64,000 nt of DNA from contig CALVTO010000002.1 in the NCBI GenBank assembly GCA_944362705.1, positions 76,818 to 140,817 on the forward strand. Direction: 5' to 3'. Position 1 is the first letter of the stretch; every line of letters begins with the position of its first letter. The notes beneath the pieces are model-generated. The model made no database searches. It saw nothing but the letters and a program-made list of their open reading frames with translations, and was not told where the DNA came from. The translations under genes were made by a program, and so were the position numbers. Positions 53,951 through 62,310 of this stretch are shown here, piece by piece. This DNA is from an uncultured Clostridia bacterium. Its GTDB lineage: Bacteria > Bacillota > Clostridia > Christensenellales > UBA1242.

Positions 53951-56272
53951 TTAGAACCCCATTCCAAAACCCGGGCCCTTGTCGTTGACATCTACGGCGT
54001 CGTCACTAGAAACGTTTCCATTTTGATCTGCATCGTGTTGATTGTCTTCTATTGAATTTCCATTTCTATCATACCCATATTTATCGTAACCTTCGCGGTC
54101 GTAACCTTCTGGGTCATATTTTGTTCCTGTTTCTTTATGGATACCATCTTTATTCCAGCCATCACGATCGTACCCTTCGCGATCGTAGCCTTGTTTGTTG
54201 TAACCTTCGCGATCGTAGCCATCTTTATCGTAGCCTTCGCGATTGAAACCTTCTTTATCGTACCCTTCGCGATTGAAGCCTTCTTTATCGTAGCCTTCGC
54301 GATTGAAACCTTCTTTATCGTAGCCTTCGCGATTGAAGCCTTCTTTATCGTAACCTTCGCGATCGAAGCCTTCTTTATCGTACCCTTCGCGATCGTATCC
54401 TTCTTTATCATAGCCTTCGCGATTGAAGCCTTCTTTATCGTACCCTTCGCGATCGAAGCCTTCCTTATTATAACCTTCGCGATCGTATCCTTCTACATCG
54501 TAGCCTTCGCGGTCGAAGCCTTCTTTATCGTAGCCTTCGCGGTTAAAACCATCTTTATCGTACCCGTCGCGATCGTAACCTTCTTTGTCGTAGCCTTGGC
54601 TGTTAAATCCATCTTTAGCAAACCCGTCACGATTGTAGCCTTGTTTGTTATAACCATCTTTATCGTAGCCTTCACTGTCGTAACTGGTTCCGGTTACATA
54701 GTTATTCATATCGTTTGCATCGGTACTCCAACCTGTGGTTGCATCGATGGTTTGAATTTTTTCACTTAACCAATCTTTATCTGCTTGAATTTGTTTTTGT
54801 GCTTCTTCTGAATATTTGTCAAGTTGTAAGCCATTTAAGCGAGTAAGTTCTGCTTGCAAGGTATCTAATTTTGTATATGTATCACGAGCAATAGCGGTGT
54901 AACTTTCTTTTTGACCTACATATTCACCATTTTTATTATACCCATTTGCATCATATGGTTGGCCTGTTAAGTAGTTATTTAAATCGTTTTCGTCGGAACT
55001 CCAACCTGTAGTTTGGTTAATGGTACCTAATTTCGTTTCTAACGCAGTAATATCAGCTTCAATTTTTTCAACTAGACTTTCATCGTCTGTATTTTCAAGT
55101 TTAGTTTGAAGTTGACTAATAGCCGTATTGATAGCAGTAATTGTTGTATACTCACCTACATTGACATTCGTATAACCTTGGTTGTTGTTAGTAATAACGT
55201 TTGAAGTAGAATCTTTAACGTAATCTGCAATTGCAACACCCCCTACGACTGCTAATAAACTGCCTAAAACAACCGAGCCAGCGAGGATTCCTTTTTTTAT
55301 AGAAGACGATTGTGTACTCATTTCGCGCTTCATTTCTTCTAAATCGTGGTGGTGCGTTGCCGTTAAATTAGTAAAACCGTCGGTGATAGCGCGTGCTAGG
55401 TCGTTATAGTTGTCATTTAGCGTATCAACCTTAGTACTTAATGCACTTAGAGAAGCATCCCAAGCTGTTCTCGCATCTTTCAAAGAAGCTTCTACTCTTA
55501 CAATTGCTTCCTTCCCTTCAACAGCAGCGGTGTTTAATGTATTGAGCATTTTGAAGCCTTCTTCAATTTGCTTAGAAACTTCCGCAATATCTTTTTTTAA
55601 TGCCTCAGTTTCTTTTTCTACATCTTCCGTTGTTGCAAACATAACACGTTTCTTTGGATCTTTTGCCGAAATGGCGATGGTCTCTTTTAACTGAGCAAGT
55701 ACAGAATCTACGTTAAATAGTAAGTTATTTACTCGTTCTACCTCATCCTTTGCTTCAGCAAGTGCTTTTTTATCTTTTTTGATTTTATTGATAGCTTTGT
55801 TTAAACGACGCGTTTCAATATCTAATTGTTCTTTCTTTTCATCTAACTCAGCATGCTTTTCTTGTAAAGCTTTTTCGTAATATTGCTGACGAATTAAAGG
55901 CAATGGTTTACCGCCTTCTTTTTCCAATTCTTCTTTTTGCTGTTTTAGCAACGCAACAACTTCGCTTTCAGCAAAATGATATGCTTGTACAGCACGCACA
56001 AACATTTGAAACTCTTTACTTTCGCCGGCTAAATCTACTGCTTTTTTAAATTTTGTTAAAGATTTTTGTATTTCTGCAGCAAAAGCAATATACCCATCAC
56101 GCGTAGCCTTTAACTGCTCCATGGCTTCAATTTTTTCCTGTTGACGTGCAAAATAAACATCTCTTGCATTTTTCGATTCATTAAACGCTTTAACTCCCCT
56201 TCCTTTTCCAGTGGAACGCGTTTGCCTACGGGCAGGATTGGTACCTTGGTTTATATATTGTTGTTTTTTCAT
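53951..56272 (-). CDS. Transmembrane coiled-coil and G-[YF]-[DN]-x-x repeat protein B
   Basis: Not a named family. 773 residues from the ATG at 56270-56272 (GGGGG 11 nt upstream). Domains in order: a basic, disordered start; a long cytoplasmic coiled coil (about 35-320, for example KALQEKHAELDEKKEQLD); one transmembrane helix (about 324-350, GILAGSVVLGSLLAVVGGVAI); outer helices holding two copies of TTGWSxDxNDxNNYxTG (near 420 and 512); about 38 pentapeptides G-[YF]-[DN]-[KR]-[ED]; and a tail with NGNVSSDD ending FGMGF. A GIHKETGTKYD block links it to protein A. The topology would connect a cytoplasmic scaffold to a stiff or sticky extracellular repeat arm. Confidence 0.85.
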   Translation of the reverse strand: MKKQQYINQGTNPARRQTRSTGKGRGVKAFNESKNARDVYFARQQEKIEAMEQLKATRDGYIAFAAEIQKSLTKFKKAVDLAGESKEFQMFVRAVQAYHFAESEVVALLKQQKEELEKEGGKPLPLIRQQYYEKALQEKHAELDEKKEQLDIETRRLNKAINKIKKDKKALAEAKDEVERVNNLLFNVDSVLAQLKETIAISAKDPKKRVMFATTEDVEKETEALKKDIAEVSKQIEEGFKMLNTLNTAAVEGKEAIVRVEASLKDARTAWDASLSALSTKVDTLNDNYNDLARAITDGFTNLTATHHHDLEEMKREMSTQSSSIKKGILAGSVVLGSLLAVVGGVAIADYVKDSTSNVITNNNQGYTNVNVGEYTTITAINTAISQLQTKLENTDDESLVEKIEADITALETKLGTINQTTGWSSDENDLNNYLTGQPYDANGYNKNGEYVGQKESYTAIARDTYTKLDTLQAELTRLNGLQLDKYSEEAQKQIQADKDWLSEKIQTIDATTGWSTDANDMNNYVTGTSYDSEGYDKDGYNKQGYNRDGFAKDGFNSQGYDKEGYDRDGYDKDGFNREGYDKEGFDREGYDVEGYDREGYNKEGFDREGYDKEGFNREGYDKEGYDREGYDKEGFDREGYDKEGFNREGYDKEGFNREGYDKEGFNREGYDKEGFNREGYDKDGYDREGYNKQGYDREGYDRDGWNKDGIHKETGTKYDPEGYDREGYDKYGYDRNGNSIEDNQHDADQNGNVSSDDAVDVNDKGPGFGMGF
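54058..54690 (-). repeat. Tandem 15/30-nt coding repeat tract of protein B
   Basis: About 38 in-frame 15-nt units, largely paired into 30-nt units encoding GYDKEGFNRE. In the core (about 54230-54440) successive 30-nt copies are nearly identical at DNA level, so slippage or recombination could change length in 5- or 10-residue steps without a frameshift. Confidence 0.9.
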
Positions 56273-56319
56273 AATAGAATTCCCCCTTCTAATTACGCAC
56301 AATTTTCCTATCTTGGCTA

Positions 56320-56349
56320 TATTATACAACGAAATAGAGCCAATGTCAA
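56320..56349 (-). promoter_or_regulatory. Consensus promoter of the repeat-protein operon
   Basis: Perfect -35 TTGACA (56344-56349) and -10 TATAAT (56320-56325) hexamers with an 18-bp spacer on the minus strand, about 48 bp before the start codon. This is the strongest promoter match in the window. Confidence 0.9.
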
Positions 56350-56360
56350 TACCCCCTAAC

Positions 56361-56388
56361 AAATAAAAACGCCCTAAAAATAAGGGCT
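56361..56388 (-). terminator. Terminator of the yigZ-recX-acpS operon
   Basis: Stem GCCCTTA-TTT-TAAGGGC-like (GCCCTTATTTTTAGGGC) followed by GTTTTTATTT on the minus strand, 5 nt past the acpS stop. T-runs occur on both sides. Confidence 0.8.
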
Positions 56389-56392
56389 TTTT

Positions 56393-56782
56393 TTATACAG
56401 AAGTACAACAAACTGCCACCGCTAAACCAGCATCGTGAGAGATAGATATTTCCATTTGACCAAAACCTTGTTCACAAAACATTTGAAGTGTTTTACCCCA
56501 CAATTTTACATATGGTTTTCCGTGCTTAGTATGCAAAATTTCAACATCTTTAAGTTTTGCCCCCTGCGAAACACCACAGCCTAGGGCTTTCAAGACAGCT
56601 TCTTTGGCAGCATATAAACCCGCTATGGTGGCAAACGTTTTTTTTGTAAATTCCTGTTTTGCATTACATTGTTTTTGAATATAGTCTATTTCTTGTTCTG
56701 TGCATATTTTAGACAAAAAAAGTGTTAAGTTTTGAATAGTTTGCATACGAGAAATTTTTACGACATCAACACCAAGTTTCAT
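56393..56782 (-). CDS. acpS: Holo-[acyl-carrier-protein] synthase
   Basis: Transfers 4'-phosphopantetheine from CoA to acyl carrier protein. The 129 residues have the two family motifs: LGVDVVKISRM with the Mg-binding Asp, and AGLYAAKEAVLKALGCG with the catalytic Glu and Lys. ISISHDAGLAVAVC closes the protein. It overlaps recX by 17 nt. Its substrate, AcpP, is encoded at 62799 in the same window. Confidence 0.95.
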   Translation of the reverse strand: MKLGVDVVKISRMQTIQNLTLFLSKICTEQEIDYIQKQCNAKQEFTKKTFATIAGLYAAKEAVLKALGCGVSQGAKLKDVEILHTKHGKPYVKLWGKTLQMFCEQGFGQMEISISHDAGLAVAVCCTSV

Positions 56783-57413
56783 TTATTTCATCTCCCTGTT
56801 GCAAAAAAACTGCATCTACTGCTCGTTTAGAAATATCGTAAGAAAAGCCTTTATTACATACATATTGTATGCTTTTGGCATACATATTTGCAACGCCTTT
56901 ACGTGTTTTTACATATTTTTCAGCCATTTTTAAAGCATTTGCATATTCTTCTTCTGAAGATATAGCATCTACCGCTTCTTTTGCCATATCAAACGATACC
57001 CCTTGTTGTTTTAGTTTTTCAAGGATCATTCGCTTGCTTTGGTTTTGCTGGGAATGCATATAGGCTGTTATAAACGTTTTATCATCGATGATGTGATATT
57101 CTTTTAATTTGGTTACCACTTGGTTTATACAAGAATTTAGATACCCTTTTTGTTTTAGTTTTTGCACCAACTGATGTTTTGTATAGAACTTTTTAGCACA
57201 AATACCCATAGCATATTCCGTTGCTTTTGAAAGTTCACTTTCGGCCTGTAATGCTTCTAATTCTTGTAATGTTATACTTGTTCCTATTTTTAAGTTGTGT
57301 TGCATAATGGTTTGTAGTTCTAACCCACAAGCAAAAACGCCATCGATATACAGATTGGCGCGATGTTTATTTTTTTGCATAGAAAGGTTAGTTATGCTTG
57401 ACACGATGAACAC
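56766..57413 (-). CDS. recX: Regulatory protein RecX
   Basis: Modulator of RecA filaments. 215 residues of three-helix repeats; YAMGICAKKFYTKHQLVQKLKQKGY and QNQSKRMILEKLKQQGV are typical. The open frame starts with a GTG at 57411-57413 without a Shine-Dalgarno. The in-frame GTG three codons later (giving VSSITNLS) aligns better with the family N-terminus, so the true start may be 57404. It overlaps the yigZ gene, so translation is likely coupled. Confidence 0.9.
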   Translation of the reverse strand: MFIVSSITNLSMQKNKHRANLYIDGVFACGLELQTIMQHNLKIGTSITLQELEALQAESELSKATEYAMGICAKKFYTKHQLVQKLKQKGYLNSCINQVVTKLKEYHIIDDKTFITAYMHSQQNQSKRMILEKLKQQGVSFDMAKEAVDAISSEEEYANALKMAEKYVKTRKGVANMYAKSIQYVCNKGFSYDISKRAVDAVFLQQGDEINETWC

Positions 57414-58062
57414 CCATACGGTCTAACCATGCGCCCTTTTGACTAACAGGCAGATACATTGGACGCAAGAATACACCATTTAATTTTTTTGTAATGGTTC
57501 TTAAATCACCTAAAATTTTATCAATTTTTGCCGTAGGTAAAGCCACTTGCACTTTTACAATATCTAGATACACAAGATTTAAAATCGTAAATTTATGATC
57601 GTTAAAATATTTACCCGCCGGCACGTAAGAATCGTAATCGAAACTAAACTCGTATACAGAGCATGCCTCCATGGTTTCTAACTCTGCGTCGTTTATAACT
57701 TCTTTTGCACAATTGGCATACATATGTGTGAGTTTAGACTTTCCTAATTCTACCCCACCAAAATAGCGAACCACCGCCACCAATATGTTTTTTAATTTCT
57801 TTTTTAAAATCATTTCCAAGATAGGTTTACCCGCGCTTCCTGCTGGTTCTCCATCATCGTTAGAACGCGTAATAGGTTGTTCAACGCCTAAAGAATACGC
57901 GTAACAAATATGCGTAGCATCTTTATGCTCTTTTTGCAATAATTGCAAATTTCCCTTTACTTGTTGCTCCGTTTCTGCATGAAAACAATACGCAAGAAAA
58001 ACAGATTTTTTTTCTTCCATTTGAATGGCGTGCTGTTTTAAAATAGTTACATAATTTTGCAT
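57388..58062 (-). CDS. YigZ/IMPACT family protein
   Basis: 224 residues with the UPF0029 signature RSNDDGEPAGSAGKPIL and VVRYFGGVELGKSKL in the N-terminal half, and a smaller DUF1949-type C-terminal domain. The exact function of bacterial YigZ is unresolved; the fold suggests nucleic-acid or ribosome binding. First gene of the yigZ-recX-acpS operon. Confidence 0.93.
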   Translation of the reverse strand: MQNYVTILKQHAIQMEEKKSVFLAYCFHAETEQQVKGNLQLLQKEHKDATHICYAYSLGVEQPITRSNDDGEPAGSAGKPILEMILKKKLKNILVAVVRYFGGVELGKSKLTHMYANCAKEVINDAELETMEACSVYEFSFDYDSYVPAGKYFNDHKFTILNLVYLDIVKVQVALPTAKIDKILGDLRTITKKLNGVFLRPMYLPVSQKGAWLDRMGVHRVKHN

Positions 58063-58123
58063 ATTTCACCTACGCTTATTGTATCATACAATAATTTTTC
58101 TTACAAATAATCTTTCATTGCAT

Positions 58124-58151
58124 TTGTAATTATTTTGATTTGTGCTATACT
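58124..58151 (+). promoter_or_regulatory. Promoter of the NifU-like/GGGtGRT operon
   Basis: -35 TTGTAA (58124-58129) and -10 TATACT (58146-58151), 16-bp spacer. The predicted start falls at the ribosome-binding site region just before the ATG at 58170. Confidence 0.65.
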
Positions 58152-58169
58152 TTGCCTAGGAGGAATGTT

Positions 58170-58862
58170 ATGAAATATTCAACACATATTCAAAATTGTT
58201 GCCCTATTACTAAGGGAGCCTTGCATGAAAACGCCCCTATTCCAGAAGAAGGAAAATGGGTACATGCGAAACATATAGAAAACATAAGTGGCTTTACCCA
58301 TGGCGTAGGTGCTTGTGCCCCACAACAAGGTGCTTGCAAACTTACACTAAATGTGAAAAACGGAATTATTGAAGAAGCCCTTATTGAAACCATAGGTTGC
58401 TCTGGCATGACGCAATCTGCCGCTATGGCTTCTGAGATTTTACCCGGAAAAACCTTATTAGAAGCATTAAACACAGACTTAGTATGTGATGCAATAAACG
58501 TAGCTATGCGTGAACTATTTTTACAAATTGTGTATGGTAGAACACAATCTGCTTTTAGTGAAGGCGGTTTAGAAATTGGCGCAGGCTTGGAAGATTTGGG
58601 CAAAGGCTGGGTAAGCCAAGTAGGCACAAGTTACGGCACCCGCGCAAAAGGTAGCAGATATTTACAAACAGCGGAAGGGTATATTACCAAACTTGGTTTA
58701 GATAAAAACAACGAGATTGTTGGTTATGAATATATACCCATAGGAAAGTTTTTAGATGAAATTAAACAAGGCATAAACCCAACCGAAGCATTAAAAAAAT
58801 ATACAAAACAGTATGGAAGAATGAAAGATGCGGTGAAAGTGATTGACCCGCGTAAACAATAA
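58170..58862 (+). CDS. NifU-like iron-sulfur scaffold-type protein
   Basis: 230 residues from the ATG at 58170 (AGGAGG 5-6 nt upstream; the ten codons before it contain the ribosome-binding site). Two Cys-containing segments, GVGACAPQQGACKLTL and ETIGCSGMTQSAAMASEIL, fit the IscU/NifU-type scaffold fold. The third usual Cys is not obvious in its normal place (a C occurs in LVCDAINVA). In many Clostridia this gene is paired with the GGGtGRT gene, as here, 9 nt downstream. Role in Fe-S handling is inferred from family. Confidence 0.85.
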   Translation: MKYSTHIQNCCPITKGALHENAPIPEEGKWVHAKHIENISGFTHGVGACAPQQGACKLTLNVKNGIIEEALIETIGCSGMTQSAAMASEILPGKTLLEALNTDLVCDAINVAMRELFLQIVYGRTQSAFSEGGLEIGAGLEDLGKGWVSQVGTSYGTRAKGSRYLQTAEGYITKLGLDKNNEIVGYEYIPIGKFLDEIKQGINPTEALKKYTKQYGRMKDAVKVIDPRKQ

Positions 58863-58871
58863 GGAGGCTTT

Positions 58872-59864
58872 ATGGTTACATTTGAAGGCATAGAAAAACG
58901 CAAGAAAAACATTGATACATGCTTGCAAACATATCAAATAAAAAACTTAGAAGAAGCAGAAGCCATTTGTGCCTCCCGCGGGATAAACGTTGCGGAAATT
59001 GTAAAAAATGTGCAACCTATTTGTTTTGAAAACGCCGTTTGGGCATATACATTAGGCACGGCTATTGCATTAAAACAAAACAGCAAATCTGCTTGTGAAG
59101 CCGCTAGCAACATTGGCATAGGTTTACAAGCCTTTTGCGTACCTGGTTCGGTAGCAGATGACAGAAAAGTAGGTTTGGGTCACGGGAATTTAGCGGCTAT
59201 GTTATTAAGTGAAGACGTAACATCGTTTTGTTTTTTAGCAGGGCACGAATCTTTTGCTGCTGCCGAAGGGGCTATTGGCATTGCCTTAACCGCAAACAAA
59301 GCGCGCAAAACTCCCCTATCTGTTTGCTTAAACGGTTTAGGAAAAGATGCGGCCTACATTATTGCTCGCATTAACGGATTTACTTACGTACAAACGCAAT
59401 TTGACTATCAAACAGGGAAATTACGCATGATAAAGGAAACTGCTTTTTCGAATAATGAACGAAGAAACGTTCGTGTTTACGGCGCCGACGACGTACGCGA
59501 AGGTGTAGCCATTATGATACAAGAACATGTAGATGTTTCGATTACTGGAAACTCTACAAATCCAACAAGATTTCAACACCCCGTTGCTGGAACTTATAAA
59601 AAATGGGCTACGGAACATGGGAAAAAATATTTTTCTGTAGCCTCGGGTGGCGGAACAGGAAGAACACTTCACCCTGATAATGTAGCGGCTGGCCCTGCTT
59701 CTTATGGCATGACAGACACTATGGGTAGAATGCACAGCGACGCACAATTTGCAGGTTCTTCTTCTGTACCGGCACATGTAGACATGATGGGATTTATTGG
59801 TATGGGAAACAACCCGATGGTAGGCGCAACGGTAGCGCTAGCAGTTGCTGTTGCTAAGGCGTAA
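58872..59864 (+). CDS. GGGtGRT protein
   Basis: 330 residues with the name-giving motif VASGGGTGRTLHPDN (about residue 257 on) and a glycine-rich C-terminus GFIGMGNNPMVGATVALAVAV. This family is conserved in anaerobic Firmicutes next to a NifU-like gene; its biochemical function is not established as far as I know. AAGGAGG precedes the ATG. The two genes form a plus-strand operon ended by a terminator. Confidence 0.9.
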   Translation: MVTFEGIEKRKKNIDTCLQTYQIKNLEEAEAICASRGINVAEIVKNVQPICFENAVWAYTLGTAIALKQNSKSACEAASNIGIGLQAFCVPGSVADDRKVGLGHGNLAAMLLSEDVTSFCFLAGHESFAAAEGAIGIALTANKARKTPLSVCLNGLGKDAAYIIARINGFTYVQTQFDYQTGKLRMIKETAFSNNERRNVRVYGADDVREGVAIMIQEHVDVSITGNSTNPTRFQHPVAGTYKKWATEHGKKYFSVASGGGTGRTLHPDNVAAGPASYGMTDTMGRMHSDAQFAGSSSVPAHVDMMGFIGMGNNPMVGATVALAVAVAKA

Positions 59865-59870
59865 AAAAGA

Positions 59871-59898
59871 AAAAAGACACAAATTTTTGTGTCTTTTT
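59871..59898. terminator. Bidirectional terminator between the GGGtGRT and RluA genes
   Basis: Stem AAAAAGACACAAA...TTTGTGTCTTTTT between convergent genes with T-runs on both strands. Confidence 0.9.
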
Positions 59899-59905
59899 TT
59901 ATTTT

Positions 59906-60604
59906 TTAAAATTCTAAATATTTTTCTAAATGAAACAAGTTCCACATTGGTTTTTCTGTTGGTGGATAGGCGCGAAACACCATTTGTGTTTTTTGTACAG
60001 GATGCTCAAACCGTAATTCTACGGCAAACAAGTTTAAGTTGTTTGTTGTGGTTGCATGTTTACCATATTTGGCATCGCCGTAAATAGGTGTTTTTAAACT
60101 TGCCATTTGCACACGTGCCTGATGGCTTCTGCCGGTAATAAGTTGAATTTGTACCAAACTATACCCTTGAGCTTCTTCTAAAACTTTATAGTTTAAAACT
60201 GCTTTTTTCGCGCCTTCTGTAAGCATAGGGACAATAACCACTTTATTTTCTTTTTCATCCTTTTTTAGGTAATGCTCTAATCTACCCGCACGTTCTCTTG
60301 GAGTTCCTTCCACAACAGCAAAATACGTTTTTTGAAACGCATCGGTTTTTAACTGCTCGGAAAGGCGAGCTGCCGCTTTACTTGTTTTTGCAAACACCAT
60401 GACCCCACCTGTGGGACGATCTAACCTATGTACCAAGCCAACATATACATTCCCCGGTTTATGGTACGTTTCTTTTATATACTCTTTGACTAAACTAAGC
60501 ATATCGGCATCGCCCGTGATATCGGCTTGCGTGGGTATATTTTGCGGTTTTCTTACCACGATAATATGATTATCTTCAAATAAAATATCTTCTTTTTGTA
60601 ACAA
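59906..60604 (-). CDS. RluA-family pseudouridine synthase
   Basis: 232 residues with the catalytic motif HRLDRPTGGVMVFAKT (catalytic Asp) and GRSHQARVQMA, followed by IYGDAKYG. No N-terminal S4 domain, so it is of the shorter RluA/TruC-like type. Target is rRNA or tRNA; which position cannot be told. It starts 2 nt after the methyltransferase gene. Confidence 0.93.
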   Translation of the reverse strand: MLQKEDILFEDNHIIVVRKPQNIPTQADITGDADMLSLVKEYIKETYHKPGNVYVGLVHRLDRPTGGVMVFAKTSKAAARLSEQLKTDAFQKTYFAVVEGTPRERAGRLEHYLKKDEKENKVVIVPMLTEGAKKAVLNYKVLEEAQGYSLVQIQLITGRSHQARVQMASLKTPIYGDAKYGKHATTTNNLNLFAVELRFEHPVQKTQMVFRAYPPTEKPMWNLFHLEKYLEF

Positions 60605-60606
60605 AC

Positions 60607-61473
60607 TTATTCTCCTTTAAACATATACCAAGCGCTTGTTCCACATGGCAATACAATGTTTTCTTCTTGTGTTGGCAAGCCAATTTCATCGGCAAACGCT
60701 TCACCTTGTTTGCCAAAAACTTTATATAAAATGTTAGAAAGCACGGTAGCGCCTAAACCCGTTGTGTAACTGTTAATTAAAACAAATAATGGCTTTTTGC
60801 TTAAAACTTGTTTCGTTAGTTCTACAAAATCGTACAAACTCTCTTCCAGTTTCCAAACCTCGCCATTAGCGCCTCTGCCATAACTTGGTGGATCCATAAT
60901 GATGGCGTCGTAGGTTTTGCCTCTTTTTATTTCACGCTGTACAAACTTTCGGCAATCGTCTACAATATAGCGCACTTCTGCCTTCTCTAAACCAGAAAGC
61001 TTGATGTTTTCTTTGCAACGCTCGACCATGTTTTTTGCAGCGTCTACATGACACACGCTAGCGCCTGCTGCGGCACATGCTACGGTGGCTCCGCCGGTGT
61101 ACCCAAACAAATTCAGTACTTTAATTGGGCGGTTGGCTTTTGTTATGGTTTGCATCATGGTTTCCCAATTCACTGCTTGCTCTGGGAATAGGCCTGTGTG
61201 CTTAAAACCCATGGGTTTTACTTTAAACGTTAACTTTTTATAGGAAACGCACCATTCTTCAGGAAAAGGTAAGTTTTTTAACCATTTACCGCCACCATTT
61301 GAACTTCTTTCGTAATGGGCATGCAACCCTTTAAAGTTTTTTAAGGGTTTGTTACTTTTCCAAATGATTTGAGGGTCTGGGCGAAGTAAATACACGTTCC
61401 CCCATTTCTCCAATTTTTCGCCGTTGCCTGTGGAAAGAATTTGGTAATCTTGCCAGCCTGTTGCAAGTTTCAT
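60607..61473 (-). CDS. RlmI/RlmK-type SAM-dependent methyltransferase
   Basis: 288 residues with motif I LNLFGYTGGATVACAAAGA, an acidic motif VDAAKNMVERCKENI and motif IV IIMDPPSYGRG. This matches the large-subunit RNA m5C-methyltransferase family without an N-terminal PUA domain. Co-transcribed with the pseudouridine synthase, so both probably act on rRNA. Confidence 0.9.
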   Translation of the reverse strand: MKLATGWQDYQILSTGNGEKLEKWGNVYLLRPDPQIIWKSNKPLKNFKGLHAHYERSSNGGGKWLKNLPFPEEWCVSYKKLTFKVKPMGFKHTGLFPEQAVNWETMMQTITKANRPIKVLNLFGYTGGATVACAAAGASVCHVDAAKNMVERCKENIKLSGLEKAEVRYIVDDCRKFVQREIKRGKTYDAIIMDPPSYGRGANGEVWKLEESLYDFVELTKQVLSKKPLFVLINSYTTGLGATVLSNILYKVFGKQGEAFADEIGLPTQEENIVLPCGTSAWYMFKGE

Positions 61474-61484
61474 ACGGACTCCTT

Positions 61485-62201
61485 TTAGTAGTTATCTAAA
61501 ATTGTTTGCATATCGATGGTATCTGCCGTGACGATAATTCCAAGTGGTGGATTATGATAACTTCCATCTTTTGTTAATATAACAACCGACAGCTTTTTGT
61601 TTTGTTGAAATATATAAAGTAAGTTATCTATGGTAATCGTTTCTGGCACCACTTCGTAGTGCTCGGATATTTCACGTACATCTAACGCATCTTCTACCGT
61701 CATTTCTAAAAGTGTATCGGCACTTACTGCCGCGTAGGCGCTTTCGCCAAATGCATCTACAAGCATTTTTCTGGTGATAACCCCAACAAGTGTTTTATCT
61801 TCATAAACAGGAACAACAGAATATCCACTTTTATAAAGCTCTATAAGCACTTCTTTTAATTTGGTTGTGGTTTGCACGCTAAATACTTTTCGGTTGGCTA
61901 TTGTGCTCATGGCTGTAGGCGGTGTAGTTATTTGGCGCACAATGCTTTCAAAATGTTCTACAACATCATCATGTGGTTCTGCAATGGTTTCATCGGTAGA
62001 ACGATGCACAATAGAATTACGCAACCTAGCATAATCTATAATATCGTCTTCATATTTTTTTACAAGCATGTTCATTCCTGCTGCTCGACGCACGCAGTCT
62101 GAAAAATTTAAGTTCTTTTTAAAATTGTATAAACTACGCAAAACGACATCTATACGATTATAACAATTGATAAATCTTTTTGCATTGGTTAATTTTTCCA
62201 T
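61485..62201 (-). CDS. CBS-pair domain protein
   Basis: 238 residues. The N-terminal 90 residues are helical, possibly HEPN-like (DYARLRNSIVHRSTDE resembles the RxxxxH motif R-L-R-N-S-I-V-H). A CBS pair follows (KLKEVLIELYKSGYSVVPVYEDKTLVGVITRKMLVDA and a second copy). It probably senses adenine nucleotides. Preceded by TTGTAA-N18-TATACT (62225-62254) and AAAGGGG. Confidence 0.8.
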   Translation of the reverse strand: MEKLTNAKRFINCYNRIDVVLRSLYNFKKNLNFSDCVRRAAGMNMLVKKYEDDIIDYARLRNSIVHRSTDETIAEPHDDVVEHFESIVRQITTPPTAMSTIANRKVFSVQTTTKLKEVLIELYKSGYSVVPVYEDKTLVGVITRKMLVDAFGESAYAAVSADTLLEMTVEDALDVREISEHYEVVPETITIDNLLYIFQQNKKLSVVILTKDGSYHNPPLGIIVTADTIDMQTILDNY

Positions 62202-62224
62202 ATAATACCCCTTTATTTAGTGTA

Positions 62225-62254
62225 AGTATACCATACATAAAGCATAATTTACAA
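62225..62254 (-). promoter_or_regulatory. Promoter of the CBS-methyltransferase-RluA operon
   Basis: -35 TTGTAA (62249-62254), -10 TATACT (62225-62230), 18-bp spacer, minus strand. Confidence 0.65.
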
Positions 62255-62271
62255 CTTTTTACGCTTGCAAT

Positions 62272-62294
62272 TAAAAAAAGGCGCCCAAGGCACC
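62272..62294 (-). terminator. Terminator downstream of the SRP RNA
   Basis: Hairpin GGTGCC-TTG-GGCGCC (one G-U pair) followed by seven T residues on the minus strand. Confidence 0.8.
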
Positions 62295-62310
62295 CATGCT
62301 TATTAAAAAA

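Noticed and set aside
54058..54690. Regular 30-nt repeats that could suggest a CRISPR array
   Set aside because: Repeats are directly tandem with no unique spacers, keep one reading frame and encode a clear G-[YF]-[DN]-x-x protein.
54137..54769. Long plus-strand open frame opposite the protein B repeats, encoding a hydrophobic FAIEAFFIV repeat
   Set aside because: It is the mirror of the coding repeats; no ribosome-binding site or promoter, and the minus-strand gene has both plus a coherent domain layout.
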